A stretch of DNA of 45,962 nt from Endozoicomonadaceae bacterium (lineage in GTDB: Bacteria > Pseudomonadota > Gammaproteobacteria > Pseudomonadales > Endozoicomonadaceae), in the NCBI GenBank assembly GCA_023146365.1, contig JAGLCE010000039.1, forward strand, positions 1 through 45,962, written 5' to 3'. The translations under genes were made by a program, and so were the position numbers. Positions 24,168 to 32,283 of this stretch are shown piece after piece. Under the pieces are notes generated by a model. It was not told the DNA's origin. It searched no databases and was given only the letters and a program-made list of their open reading frames with translations. Each line of letters begins with the position of its first letter. Position 1 is the first letter of the stretch.

Positions 24168-24756
24168 TAGATAACCACCTTAAAAATACATTAATTCCAC
24201 AAAAAAGTATCAATACGAACGACATTTTCGACCTACTTATTGAAGCTGAGAACAAGCGACACACGCCAAATATGGCAAACCGATGAAGTATCACCTTGTC
24301 GCAGGGAATTATACGTCATAACTCCCCATTTTCAGTAGACAAAAACCTCATCATACTCAGTTTTTTTCAAGGGAAGTGAGAGAATAGTGGCCGTATTTCC
24401 GCGCTGAAATCACGAATTCAGAGATGTGAAAGCTTGCCATCCATGGCCAACCCGCTCCCTGATCGACGACCAAGTGTGAGTGGATTCAAGCAAAAAGTAA
24501 GTGTAATCAAACCCGATAACGTATTAAAAACACCTATATTCTTATAATGACAGCCTCTAATAGGGAATGCCATTACACTCTCTTGACATGGGTAGCAAAG
24601 CCTATATGAATATGGCATGCTAGCGAAGGCTTGTCTACATAAACGAATGAGCAGAAAAGAGTGTATGACGGATTTAAGGCAACACAGCGCCGGTTCGTCA
24701 CCAGATACTCATTGATAGCGAAGTGTAAAGCTCAAAAAACAAACAGGAACACGATT
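24168..24756. other. Gap upstream of the repeat-containing putative effector gene
   Basis: About 590 bases, no gene recognised. Open frames here (for example minus strand 24418-24618, and the first 32 codons of the plus frame from GTG 24661) have no recognisable product. It marks the border between the ubi operon and the second accessory island and carries one promoter-like element (24583-24610). Confidence 0.55.
24583..24610 (+). promoter_or_regulatory. Possible sigma-70 promoter for the 24757 gene
   Basis: A consensus TTGACA at 24583-24588 is followed after 16 bases by TATGAA (24605-24610, 4 of 6 with TATAAT). The predicted leader would be about 140 bases. Prediction only. Confidence 0.4.
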
Positions 24757-26406
24757 GTGACAAAAATAATAGGTAATCAGGGACCACCATTAACATCAGA
24801 TGTTGTATCAAAACAACAAGAAACTACAAAAATTGATGAGACAGGCCAATTTAAAGACAAATCCATTAACGTCGAAAAAAATACTACAAAAATAATCGAT
24901 AGTAAAGAGAAAAGTGATGTCAGACAAAGTAGCGACCACTCCGAGGTTCGAACTATACGATCTCGCGCAGTCGCTATTCGACAACCAGTCAAAAAAATTT
25001 GTGGCAAAAATACAGGCGAGGCAACAGGCATTTTTGAAGCCAAAAAAAATAGAAACGAACAGAATAAACCAGACAACTTATCGTCAAAGTCAATAGACGG
25101 GGAAAAGCAATCTTCAAATAAGCCACAAACTGAAGGAGGTCATGCTAAAGCTAATAATGACGTTTCACAAGGTGGTCTATCTAGAAATTCACCTATACGA
25201 CGAGCAGTAAAGAGACGGCGCATGACACCAATAAACGAAGCAACAACAAACTTAAAAACTAAACAAAACAACAGCACAGCAACCAAACAGCAAGATACCT
25301 CATTAGCGTTAAGCAAAGGAGAAGAGAAATCACAAACAACGTCCAAAATTAACGATACACATCCTAATAAAGGAGTATTTTATTTTGCAAAAAAAGCACT
25401 TGATTTCGCAAAGAGTAAAGTTCGTAAACTTGCAGATCGCTTAGTTGAACATACATCGACAAAGCATGGGAATACATTATCGTCGCCATTAAACAGTAAG
25501 GATTCTAGGCCCGAGTTGGCAGAGAAGGCTTTAAATGATTCCGGTCTTGATGAGCTAGACGATTTTTATGATCTAGACAATTTTGATGAGCTAGAAGGCT
25601 TTACCTGCGGTCTTGATGAGCTAGACGATTTTTATGATCTAGACAATTTTGATGAGCTAGAAGGCTTTACCTGCGGTCTTGATGAGCTAAAAGAGCTTCA
25701 AAGTGAGCATTTATCTCCAAAACATCAGTCTGCCCTAATGATGAGAGTCTCTGACATTTTTGATGGATATACAATTGAAGAGCTAAAAGAAATTGAAGGA
25801 AAAGATACACCTAAAGAGTGGGTGTCTTGCATAAATGGCAAGCTGATTAAGCGTCAGATAGAACAAAATAGCAAAAACAAAAAGACTGAAATGTTTAGAG
25901 TGCCAGGTGCCACTCCATCAGTAAATCAGTTAAATCAGGAGGTTTCAAATAAGTTGTTCACAGAGCTGAAAAATAATCACGGTAACTCTACCCTTGAAGA
26001 TGTTAATGCTCTTGCCGGACACGTTAAAAAACGACTTATACAAGACTATCAAATAAAAGGCACTACAGAAGAGTCATATACTACAGTGTTTAATCAATTA
26101 AAAAGCTGGGATGATAAAATGATGTTTTTTGATGTATTAAATGCAATGCACGCCTTCTGTTTGCAAGCAAAAGAGCACCCTTCAACGACGCAAAACCTTA
26201 ATAACATTGCCATTGGCATAATGAGTTTATATGGAGGAGATATGGACTCAAAGGGCAATGTGAGTGTAGATAGGGTGATGGCCATTCAAAAGGCAGGAAG
26301 CATGGAAAAGAGCCAAGAAGTACAAAAAGCTATAGATATAAACATAAGTACCATGGAAGAATTTTTGAAAAACTGGCCTATCGCCAAGGCAAAAATGAAC
26401 TTTTAG
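24757..26406 (+). CDS. Putative effector with a 22-residue tandem repeat, unknown function
   Basis: Not recognised. The frame opens at GTG 24661, but I prefer GTG 24757 (AGGA eight bases upstream, protein starts VTKIIGNQGPPLTSD), giving 549 residues. Residues 1-250 are Lys/Ser/Thr/Asn-rich and probably disordered, with a basic cluster RRAVKRRRM (about 147-155) that resembles a nuclear localisation signal. Residues 263-306 are two identical copies of a 22-residue acidic unit (DELDDFYDLDNFDELEGF core), plus a partial third. The C-terminal ~200 residues look helical (DVNALAGHVKKRLI, FFDVLNAMHAFCLQAKEH). The AT-rich composition resembles the neighbouring eukaryote-like genes. The 3' end overlaps the convergent F-box gene by 29 bases. 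The host-nucleus role is inference. Confidence 0.6.
   Translation: MTKIIGNQGPPLTSDVVSKQQETTKIDETGQFKDKSINVEKNTTKIIDSKEKSDVRQSSDHSEVRTIRSRAVAIRQPVKKICGKNTGEATGIFEAKKNRNEQNKPDNLSSKSIDGEKQSSNKPQTEGGHAKANNDVSQGGLSRNSPIRRAVKRRRMTPINEATTNLKTKQNNSTATKQQDTSLALSKGEEKSQTTSKINDTHPNKGVFYFAKKALDFAKSKVRKLADRLVEHTSTKHGNTLSSPLNSKDSRPELAEKALNDSGLDELDDFYDLDNFDELEGFTCGLDELDDFYDLDNFDELEGFTCGLDELKELQSEHLSPKHQSALMMRVSDIFDGYTIEELKEIEGKDTPKEWVSCINGKLIKRQIEQNSKNKKTEMFRVPGATPSVNQLNQEVSNKLFTELKNNHGNSTLEDVNALAGHVKKRLIQDYQIKGTTEESYTTVFNQLKSWDDKMMFFDVLNAMHAFCLQAKEHPSTTQNLNNIAIGIMSLYGGDMDSKGNVSVDRVMAIQKAGSMEKSQEVQKAIDINISTMEEFLKNWPIAKAKMNF
25543..25674 (+). repeat. Exact in-frame 66-base tandem duplication inside the putative effector
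   Basis: 25543-25608 and 25609-25674 are identical 66-base units, each coding 22 residues; a third copy begins at 25675 (GGTCTTGATGAGCTA) and then diverges. Perfect identity at all codon positions implies very recent duplication. Seen directly. Confidence 0.95.
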
Positions 26407-28381
26407 CTAAACTCCAATTGCCTAATTTCTTAGGCGGAAGGATATCTTTTTCACTGCCATTAAAACACTCTTTCAAAGAAAGGCTCCAAATTGTGACGTT
26501 ATTGCAATCGTTAGTTATCACGTACCTGCTATCATTGCTGAAGAAGGGGGATTGAGAGCCGTCTACAGTTTCAGCGTCAATGGTGGTTTTCTTCGTCCAA
26601 TAAGCGTTCTGCGAATTCCTACCGTAGACTTGGATCTCTCCATCAGCACTGTGGGTCACCAGATTACGACCATCGAGACTAAAGGTGAGGTTAATCATTG
26701 GTCCCAAATGGAAAATATTGGCTACCTGCGTCCATTTCTCGGCATTATGATCCAAGCTATAGATGCATGCAAAAAAATTATTATCATCATTTTCACCATT
26801 GACCCATGGCGCCATCGCCATATGGCAATAATCTGCACTGAAAGTGGTAAAAGATCCAATATCATTATACCTAATTTTTAATTTATTACTCCAGATACCG
26901 TCTAAACTCATGCTGTAGAAGTGTACGGATAGCCTATCTTTGATGATCAAAAACTGCTTGTTATTGATACGTTTTAAAGCCAATGATTCGATCATAGCGT
27001 TATGAATCATGGAGGATGTCATCGTCCATGTCTGCAGCTGATCCCTACTATAAATTTGTACAGGGTAATCCTCATCGTCACCTATTTTCTGCGTTGGCAT
27101 CGCCAACTGGTCTCCATCATCGTTAAAATAGGGGAGCGTGATCTTCTCCTCATAGACAGAAAGATGGTATATGAGACAGTTATCAATAGAGGCTTCCTCT
27201 ATTAACATTCCATCCGAGTTCATTGTTAAAATTTTTGTGACGTAAGTGGGAATGGAAGTGGCTAGCATACGTTTGCCATTGGAGCTGAAAGAGGCTAATG
27301 CGCAATCTACATCATCGATAATGGTGTTGATACGCGACCATGCTAAGCTCCCGTTCTCGTTCAAGTATTTTCTGTAAAATATTAGTTTATGATTCTTTCC
27401 ATGGGCCATTAGATGGTTGCTATTGGGGATAAAATTGACAATGCAGCTACGGAATTCCTCCCCCAAGGAGCCTGTATTCGTCCACGTCCCGTCCAAATTG
27501 ATGCTGTAGATTTTTATGGTCTTATCTCCTAAAGTTGCATTTGAATGTGAAATGGAGATCGCTATATGGCGAGCATCAAAACTGATGCTCCCTGATTTGA
27601 AAGTATGAATAGTTTCAATGGAATATGATTTTTCCCATTTATAGTCCGAGTTACTGCTATAACTATAAATAGTTGCTTTATTATCATCGCTCATGGTCAA
27701 TATATGACTGGAATCATTGCTGAATAAGATTAATCCTATCTTGCTCTCTGCAATAATGGTGATTTCTTTTTCTACAGTAAAGATTTTACAATAATCCATT
27801 AGCATGCTGGAGAGTTCAAACCAATAATGATTGTAAAGTCCGATTGGTGGCCCGTCTTTTACAATCTGTTTTGCCATCGTTTCGCTTTTATAAAACTGAT
27901 GCATCCAAATAACGAGATATTTATCCGTTGCTATTCGCATAATATTTTCGATTGTCGCCCGACGTACTGGTAATAATTTTAAAGTCAGTTTATTGTAGTA
28001 GATGTCATAATTATCATCGACCATCTTTTTTGTAGTGGTACAAACCATGGACAAACTAATAATATCTTGTATATCCAATTGACTAATTATATTACTACAT
28101 ATTGTTTTTGGAAGTAATAGAATGGGAAACTTCATGAATGGATTTATAGGCATATTACTAACACTAAAGATTTTAATCCATGCCTTTGCTGGTAATCGTC
28201 GAACGGCCATGTCTGCCTTTGGTGGAACAAGCCTACTAATATGAATGATATTTCTACATGCTCGCGCTGAGAATACTCGATCAGCAATGTCACGATAACT
28301 AGATTTATCTTTATGATCGTCAGATTGTTTTTCTTTTATATGATTATTTATATTACTAAACATACCGCCAAGAATATTCAT
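26378..28381 (-). CDS. F-box protein with beta-propeller-like (WD40/Kelch-like) repeats
   Basis: 667 residues. An F-box is seen at about 86-130: ILLLPKTICSNIISQLDIQD then IISLSMVCTTTKKMVDD, the LP-x-x-I...I-x-x-x-L-x-x-x-D-x-x-x-L-x-x-V-C pattern that binds Skp1 in eukaryotic SCF ubiquitin ligases. From about 205 to 640 there are repeated 40-60-residue blocks with blade-like strands ending in IYSYS, IKIYSI, IQIYSR, HFYSMS and IWSLS, each near an F-S-x-D/N-G/S-x-x-L/M-A turn, as in WD40-type propellers. Such F-box plus propeller proteins are substrate receptors in eukaryotes. Export to the host is inferred; no signal peptide is seen. SD AAGGAG lies before the ATG (28381). Confidence 0.82.
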   Translation of the reverse strand: MNILGGMFSNINNHIKEKQSDDHKDKSSYRDIADRVFSARACRNIIHISRLVPPKADMAVRRLPAKAWIKIFSVSNMPINPFMKFPILLLPKTICSNIISQLDIQDIISLSMVCTTTKKMVDDNYDIYYNKLTLKLLPVRRATIENIMRIATDKYLVIWMHQFYKSETMAKQIVKDGPPIGLYNHYWFELSSMLMDYCKIFTVEKEITIIAESKIGLILFSNDSSHILTMSDDNKATIYSYSSNSDYKWEKSYSIETIHTFKSGSISFDARHIAISISHSNATLGDKTIKIYSINLDGTWTNTGSLGEEFRSCIVNFIPNSNHLMAHGKNHKLIFYRKYLNENGSLAWSRINTIIDDVDCALASFSSNGKRMLATSIPTYVTKILTMNSDGMLIEEASIDNCLIYHLSVYEEKITLPYFNDDGDQLAMPTQKIGDDEDYPVQIYSRDQLQTWTMTSSMIHNAMIESLALKRINNKQFLIIKDRLSVHFYSMSLDGIWSNKLKIRYNDIGSFTTFSADYCHMAMAPWVNGENDDNNFFACIYSLDHNAEKWTQVANIFHLGPMINLTFSLDGRNLVTHSADGEIQVYGRNSQNAYWTKKTTIDAETVDGSQSPFFSNDSRYVITNDCNNVTIWSLSLKECFNGSEKDILPPKKLGNWSLAKSSFLPWR

Positions 28382-28664
28382 ATCACTCCTTAATCCATCG
28401 TTACTTAATTCATATTAATATAGAAATATTTATATTTATATCGATCTAGGTTACGTTTGACTAATAAATATTTTAAAAGTTCAATGTGGCTTTAGGCGTT
28501 CTTTCGACTAAATTACTTTCCTGTATCTTGATACGTCTAGCGTGTCATTTCATTATTCTGACAGTATTACATTGGTTCTAAGTACCCTCAGAGTAACAGG
28601 GTCGTTATTGCTATATAAAAATGACTGATGACTGAAATGTTGAATAGCGATAAAAATGGTCAAT

Positions 28665-29135
28665 TTATGGCATACAGCACTTCTTGTATTTTTTGCCGCT
28701 CCCACAAGGGCATGGATCGTTCCGACCTGTGACGGTGGTAGAAACAATGAAATACCATTGATTATCTTCTTTGATAAAAGCAGAGCGTTCTTGATGCGTA
28801 TCGGTTTTACCATTTTTTTTTAAGCGATATGTGGCATGAAATTCCACTTCGCCGGTTGTGTCGTCCGTGTCACCATGAAGAGTGTTCACGATTTTCAGTT
28901 GTTGCCATTCTGTTGCATTAGCCCACTCTTCAAGTGCTTTGCGCTGCAATTGCCGCTGCTGGCGTGGCCAAGTAGTAGCAATAAGATAGTCAATCAGTTG
29001 CAGTGCCCAGGCGCTGTAACGGGAGCGCATCAGTTGCTCCGCCGTTTCCGGTCGTGCGGCGCCACAGTGAAATTGACCGCAGCAGTGCTCATAATCTACT
29101 TCAGTGCCGCAGGGGCAGAATTGCACTTCAGACAT
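28665..29135 (-). CDS. ychJ: YchJ family protein with two SEC-C-type zinc motifs
   Basis: Small zinc-binding protein of uncertain function. Seen: N-terminal FCPCGTEVDYEHCCG and RPETAEQLMRSRYSAW (UPF0225 signature), and the C-terminal SEC-C motif NDPCPCGSGKKYKKCC. 156 residues, family length. It sits alone between two eukaryote-like genes. The protein interior (YRLKKNGKTDTHQERSAFIK) also matches the family. Confidence 0.92.
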   Translation of the reverse strand: MSEVQFCPCGTEVDYEHCCGQFHCGAARPETAEQLMRSRYSAWALQLIDYLIATTWPRQQRQLQRKALEEWANATEWQQLKIVNTLHGDTDDTTGEVEFHATYRLKKNGKTDTHQERSAFIKEDNQWYFIVSTTVTGRNDPCPCGSGKKYKKCCMP

Positions 29136-29272
29136 AGGCCAGCGAAGTATAGTTTATGTTGAAACTAAAAAATGAACTTTTTTGTGTCTAGTAGAGTCTA
29201 ACATAATATGGCCTCAAGCATAACAGTACGCTCTATATACCTAATAACGACTTTAAATTATGAGGGTTTCAT

Positions 29273-29404
29273 ATGGATACTCAAAGTATAACTAATAATA
29301 AGCTTCCCATATCACCTAACATCAATGAAATTGATCACAAACCTAATAGGATAAAAACAAAAACTTGTTGTTTTGGTAAAGTCTTAGTTGTTTTAAAAAA
29401 ATAA
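29273..29404 (+). CDS. 43-residue ORF directly before the kinase; probable true 5' end of the kinase gene
   Basis: ATG 29273 has GAGGG about seven bases upstream (a far better ribosome-binding site than the kinase ATG at 29407 has) and codes MDTQSITNNKLPISPNINEI and further to a TAA at 29402-29404, three bases before the kinase ATG. It ends in an A7 tract (29395-29401). A -1 slip on that tract would fuse it to the kinase frame, which is open from 29380. Either a genuine small leader, a mutational frameshift, or slippage expression. No homology recognised. Confidence 0.5.
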   Translation: MDTQSITNNKLPISPNINEIDHKPNRIKTKTCCFGKVLVVLKK

Positions 29405-29406
29405 AA

Positions 29407-30684
29407 ATGTATCTACGCAATCGGTTAAATATTAGAAAATTTAAAAAATTAAGGAAAAAATTTATCGTTACACATGTTTTAAAAAATGCCCGCCTCATAA
29501 ACACAGGAGGTTTCAGCCAAATATTACATTGCCAAGCAACTATAACTAAACCAGGTACCCTTATAAAGGATCAAACAAACTCAAAAAAAATTCTCGAATC
29601 TTCATCCGTCGACATTGCTTACAAAGTTAATTACGACAACACTTCTACATTAGCGAATAAAAGTTCGAACAAAAACAATAAAGAAACTCTTAGACTACAA
29701 AAATATTTTAACTGTCAAGAAAATAAAGCTCTAAAAGCATTGAAACATTCTAACCTGATCAAAAAAGTATCATTTAGATTAAATGATGCTCCAGCGACTA
29801 AAATGGTTTCTTTTAAAGTGGAACCTTTGCCCAAGGAAGATATTGAGGAATTACAAAAACAAGACGCACTAGAAGATGGTAAGCCTTCTATTGAGTACGA
29901 TTTCGATGTTGTAGATATGCCTGAAACACAACCTGCTGGCATCCCTTTGGAATTGGCAGATAGCTCACTATTAGAAAAACTCCAGGGTGATAATGAGATG
30001 CCCCCTAAAGAAAAGCATAACTGTATTTTATCAATAACTAGGGCTTTAGATTATATGCATAAGAATGGTTATGCTCATTTAGATGTTAATCCACAAAACA
30101 TATTGGAAAAAGACGGTAATTGGTTGTTAGCCGATTTTGGTACAGCTCATCACTTTACTGACATGTGCAAAGGTACGAAAAAGCATATGCCAGTGTATTT
30201 TAATAAATTAGACAGTAACTTTATGGGGACAGTAAAATATTCGCCACCAGAAATGTATGCACGTCTATGTCATGAAAGATCTCTAGACATGATACTCCAT
30301 AGATACACAATAACAAACAAGATAATTAAATCATGTAAAAACAATGGCTATTTGCATCACCTTAACGCAGATGCTCGTGAAGTAGATTCTTACTCTTTAG
30401 GATTGGTCTTGTATGAAATAATTATGAAGCAGTCTCCAACTCACTCAATATTTGAAAGTTGTATGAGTATATTGACTCTAGAGAGCATAGATTCAGAAAA
30501 AGTGGCGGCACTATATCAAAATCACGTAGATACTCTTATGAATAATCAAGAAACCATCGATAAACTAGGACCGTATCTTGATGTTATTAGAAAGCTATTG
30601 TTGTCTGATAGGAGTATGCGTATGAATGTCCATGAAGCACTTAAAAAGCTTGAAGAAATCGCTGAGCCTGAAACTGTAAATTAG
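29407..30684 (+). CDS. Eukaryote-like Ser/Thr protein kinase, atypical catalytic loop
   Basis: 425 residues from ATG 29407. Kinase landmarks: glycine-rich loop INTGGFSQIL (31-40), candidate ATP Lys73 in IAYKV, alpha-C Glu105 (CQENKALKAL), catalytic loop HLDVNPQN (224-231, canonical HRDLKPEN), ADFG (242-245), GTVKYSPPEM (274-283, like GTxxYxAPE) and SYSLGLVLYEI (328-338). The catalytic Asp, metal Asn and DFG are kept; the loop Arg becomes Leu and Lys becomes Asn, so activity is uncertain. An acidic insertion (about 125-195) separates the lobes. The ATG has no SD; see the 29273 ORF. AT-rich like other accessory genes. A host-directed signalling effector is inferred. Confidence 0.8.
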   Translation: MYLRNRLNIRKFKKLRKKFIVTHVLKNARLINTGGFSQILHCQATITKPGTLIKDQTNSKKILESSSVDIAYKVNYDNTSTLANKSSNKNNKETLRLQKYFNCQENKALKALKHSNLIKKVSFRLNDAPATKMVSFKVEPLPKEDIEELQKQDALEDGKPSIEYDFDVVDMPETQPAGIPLELADSSLLEKLQGDNEMPPKEKHNCILSITRALDYMHKNGYAHLDVNPQNILEKDGNWLLADFGTAHHFTDMCKGTKKHMPVYFNKLDSNFMGTVKYSPPEMYARLCHERSLDMILHRYTITNKIIKSCKNNGYLHHLNADAREVDSYSLGLVLYEIIMKQSPTHSIFESCMSILTLESIDSEKVAALYQNHVDTLMNNQETIDKLGPYLDVIRKLLLSDRSMRMNVHEALKKLEEIAEPETVN

Positions 30685-30765
30685 ATTCTGTATCTACTGA
30701 TCATTAATCCCTACGGGAGATAAGCATTTAAAAAAGGACAAGTACGTCGAGAAATGGGCGCTTAC

Positions 30766-30789
30766 CATCTAGGCATCTAGGCATCTAGG
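30766..30789. repeat. Three tandem copies of CATCTAGG
   Basis: Perfect 8-base units at 30766-30773, 30774-30781 and 30782-30789, followed by CAT. They lie in the 240-base gap between the kinase and rfaH 3' ends, where no gene is seen. Confidence 0.9.
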
Positions 30790-30924
30790 CATGTTAACGG
30801 GTGATGATATCAGTGACTTTATAAGTCATCTGATCATGGGAAAACACGTTTCTGTCAGTACGCAACAACAGGGTTTCTTTATGCAGCATTTTTATCTAAT
30901 AAGAAGAAACGCAAAGAAGACAAA

Positions 30925-31383
30925 TTACACTTTTGAAAGCAGTCCCATATTAACATTGCTATTAATGAGACCAATCAGAACATCGCACCTGTCCCGCCCC
31001 CTCTCGCACTGAAAAACGGCTTGAATACCTTTAAAAGGACCCTCTATAAATTCAACCCGCTGACCGATTTCGAAACATGGAAGAGATGATTGCCATTCTT
31101 CTTGACATTTAATATCACTAACAAGCTCATCAGAGAGCCTAGCAAACTCATGACCACACCGAACAAATGTCAACACCCCTCGGGTTGAACGAACACGGTC
31201 AAACTCAAAGCTCTCTTGAAGGTCGTTGTACTGAAGAAATAAATAGCTTGGGAACAGAGGTACACACTTCATACCCTTTTTTTCCAACATTGGGCAATAG
31301 ACAAAAAACCCCTGTCGCTCAAGGTGTTCAGTCGCCCGCAACTCCTGACGACTTTTACTACGCAACACATACCAGTGATTCAT
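30925..31383 (-). CDS. rfaH: Transcription antiterminator RfaH (NusG paralogue)
   Basis: NusG-family elongation factor that suppresses pausing and termination in long operons such as envelope polysaccharide genes. Seen: NGN domain start HWYVLRSKSRQELRATEHLE, FFVYCPMLEKK, PLFPSYLFLQY, RSTRGVLTFVRCG, and a KOW-like C-terminus GQRVEFIEGPFKGIQAVF. 152 residues; RfaH is about 160 and NusG about 180. It is monocistronic or first upstream of nothing else on this strand. RfaH rather than NusG because no secE/rpl context is present. Confidence 0.85.
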   Translation of the reverse strand: MNHWYVLRSKSRQELRATEHLERQGFFVYCPMLEKKGMKCVPLFPSYLFLQYNDLQESFEFDRVRSTRGVLTFVRCGHEFARLSDELVSDIKCQEEWQSSLPCFEIGQRVEFIEGPFKGIQAVFQCERGRDRCDVLIGLINSNVNMGLLSKV

Positions 31384-31403
31384 AAACGCACTGCTCCCTA
31401 TTA

Positions 31404-32132
31404 TCAGTTCAGACTGACAAGGACTGCCTTCAACACAGCTAGCGGCTCATCAGCCTGAGTGATAGGGCGACCGATAACCAAATAATCACTGCCATTCTGT
31501 ATAGCTTCTAACGGCGTTACAATACGGCACTGATCATCGGCAGAAGAGTGCGTTGGACGAATACCCGGTGTGACCAGTTTAAAGTCAGCACCATGAGAAC
31601 ACTTGAGTACCGAAGCCTCCTGCGCAGAACAGACAACACCATCCATACCCGAATTTGCAACTAAAGCCGTAAGGTGCTGCACCATCTCATTCGTACCAGC
31701 CTTAAACCCGATTTCCTGCAAATCTGTATCACTCATACTGGTGAGAATGGTAACAGCCATCAACAACGGTAACGGCTTCAACGATTGTTGCTCAAGCGCC
31801 TCCCGGCACGCCTCCATCATACGACGACCTCCCAAGGCGTGAACATTCACCATCCACACCCCCATCCTTGCTGCGACACCTACGGCTTTTGCTGTGGTCG
31901 TCGGTATGTCATGAAACTTGAGGTCAAGAAAAACGTCGAACCCTTTGCTTTGCAAAGCGTCAATCACCGCAGGCCCTGCACGAGTAAACAGCTCCTTACC
32001 AACCTTGACACGACACATCGCCGGATCAAGCCTGTTGGCCATACCGATAGCTGATGCAACGTCAGGAAAGTCCAAGGCAACAATAATAGGGGATAGGCAA
32101 GTAGTCTTCGGGCAGATCATGAATAATGCCAT
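31404..32132 (-). CDS. pyrF: Orotidine 5'-phosphate decarboxylase
   Basis: Last step of UMP synthesis. Seen: PIIVALDFPD, CRVKVGKELFTRAGP, catalytic FLDLKFHDIPTTTAKAV (DxKxxDI-type: LDLKFHDIP), VNVHALGGRRMM, VCSAQEA and LVTPGIRP, DYLVIGRPIT. 242 residues. Start may be 32132 or the second ATG at 32120. As in related bacteria it follows lapB. Confidence 0.95.
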   Translation of the reverse strand: MALFMICPKTTCLSPIIVALDFPDVASAIGMANRLDPAMCRVKVGKELFTRAGPAVIDALQSKGFDVFLDLKFHDIPTTTAKAVGVAARMGVWMVNVHALGGRRMMEACREALEQQSLKPLPLLMAVTILTSMSDTDLQEIGFKAGTNEMVQHLTALVANSGMDGVVCSAQEASVLKCSHGADFKLVTPGIRPTHSSADDQCRIVTPLEAIQNGSDYLVIGRPITQADEPLAVLKAVLVSLN

Positions 32133-32283
32133 CCTTCAGGTGGGCACAAACAGGAGTAATGCACGACCAAGTTTACAAGATGAACGATGACAATGCACTC
32201 AAAAAATGAACCATCTCCAAAGAGAATACTCTACAATACAAGCATATAATAGAGATCAGACACCCGTACACCATCACCGAAAA

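Noticed and set aside
24418..24618. Minus-strand 66-residue ORF
   Set aside because: No start signal, no recognisable domain, and it overlaps the likely promoter of the next gene.
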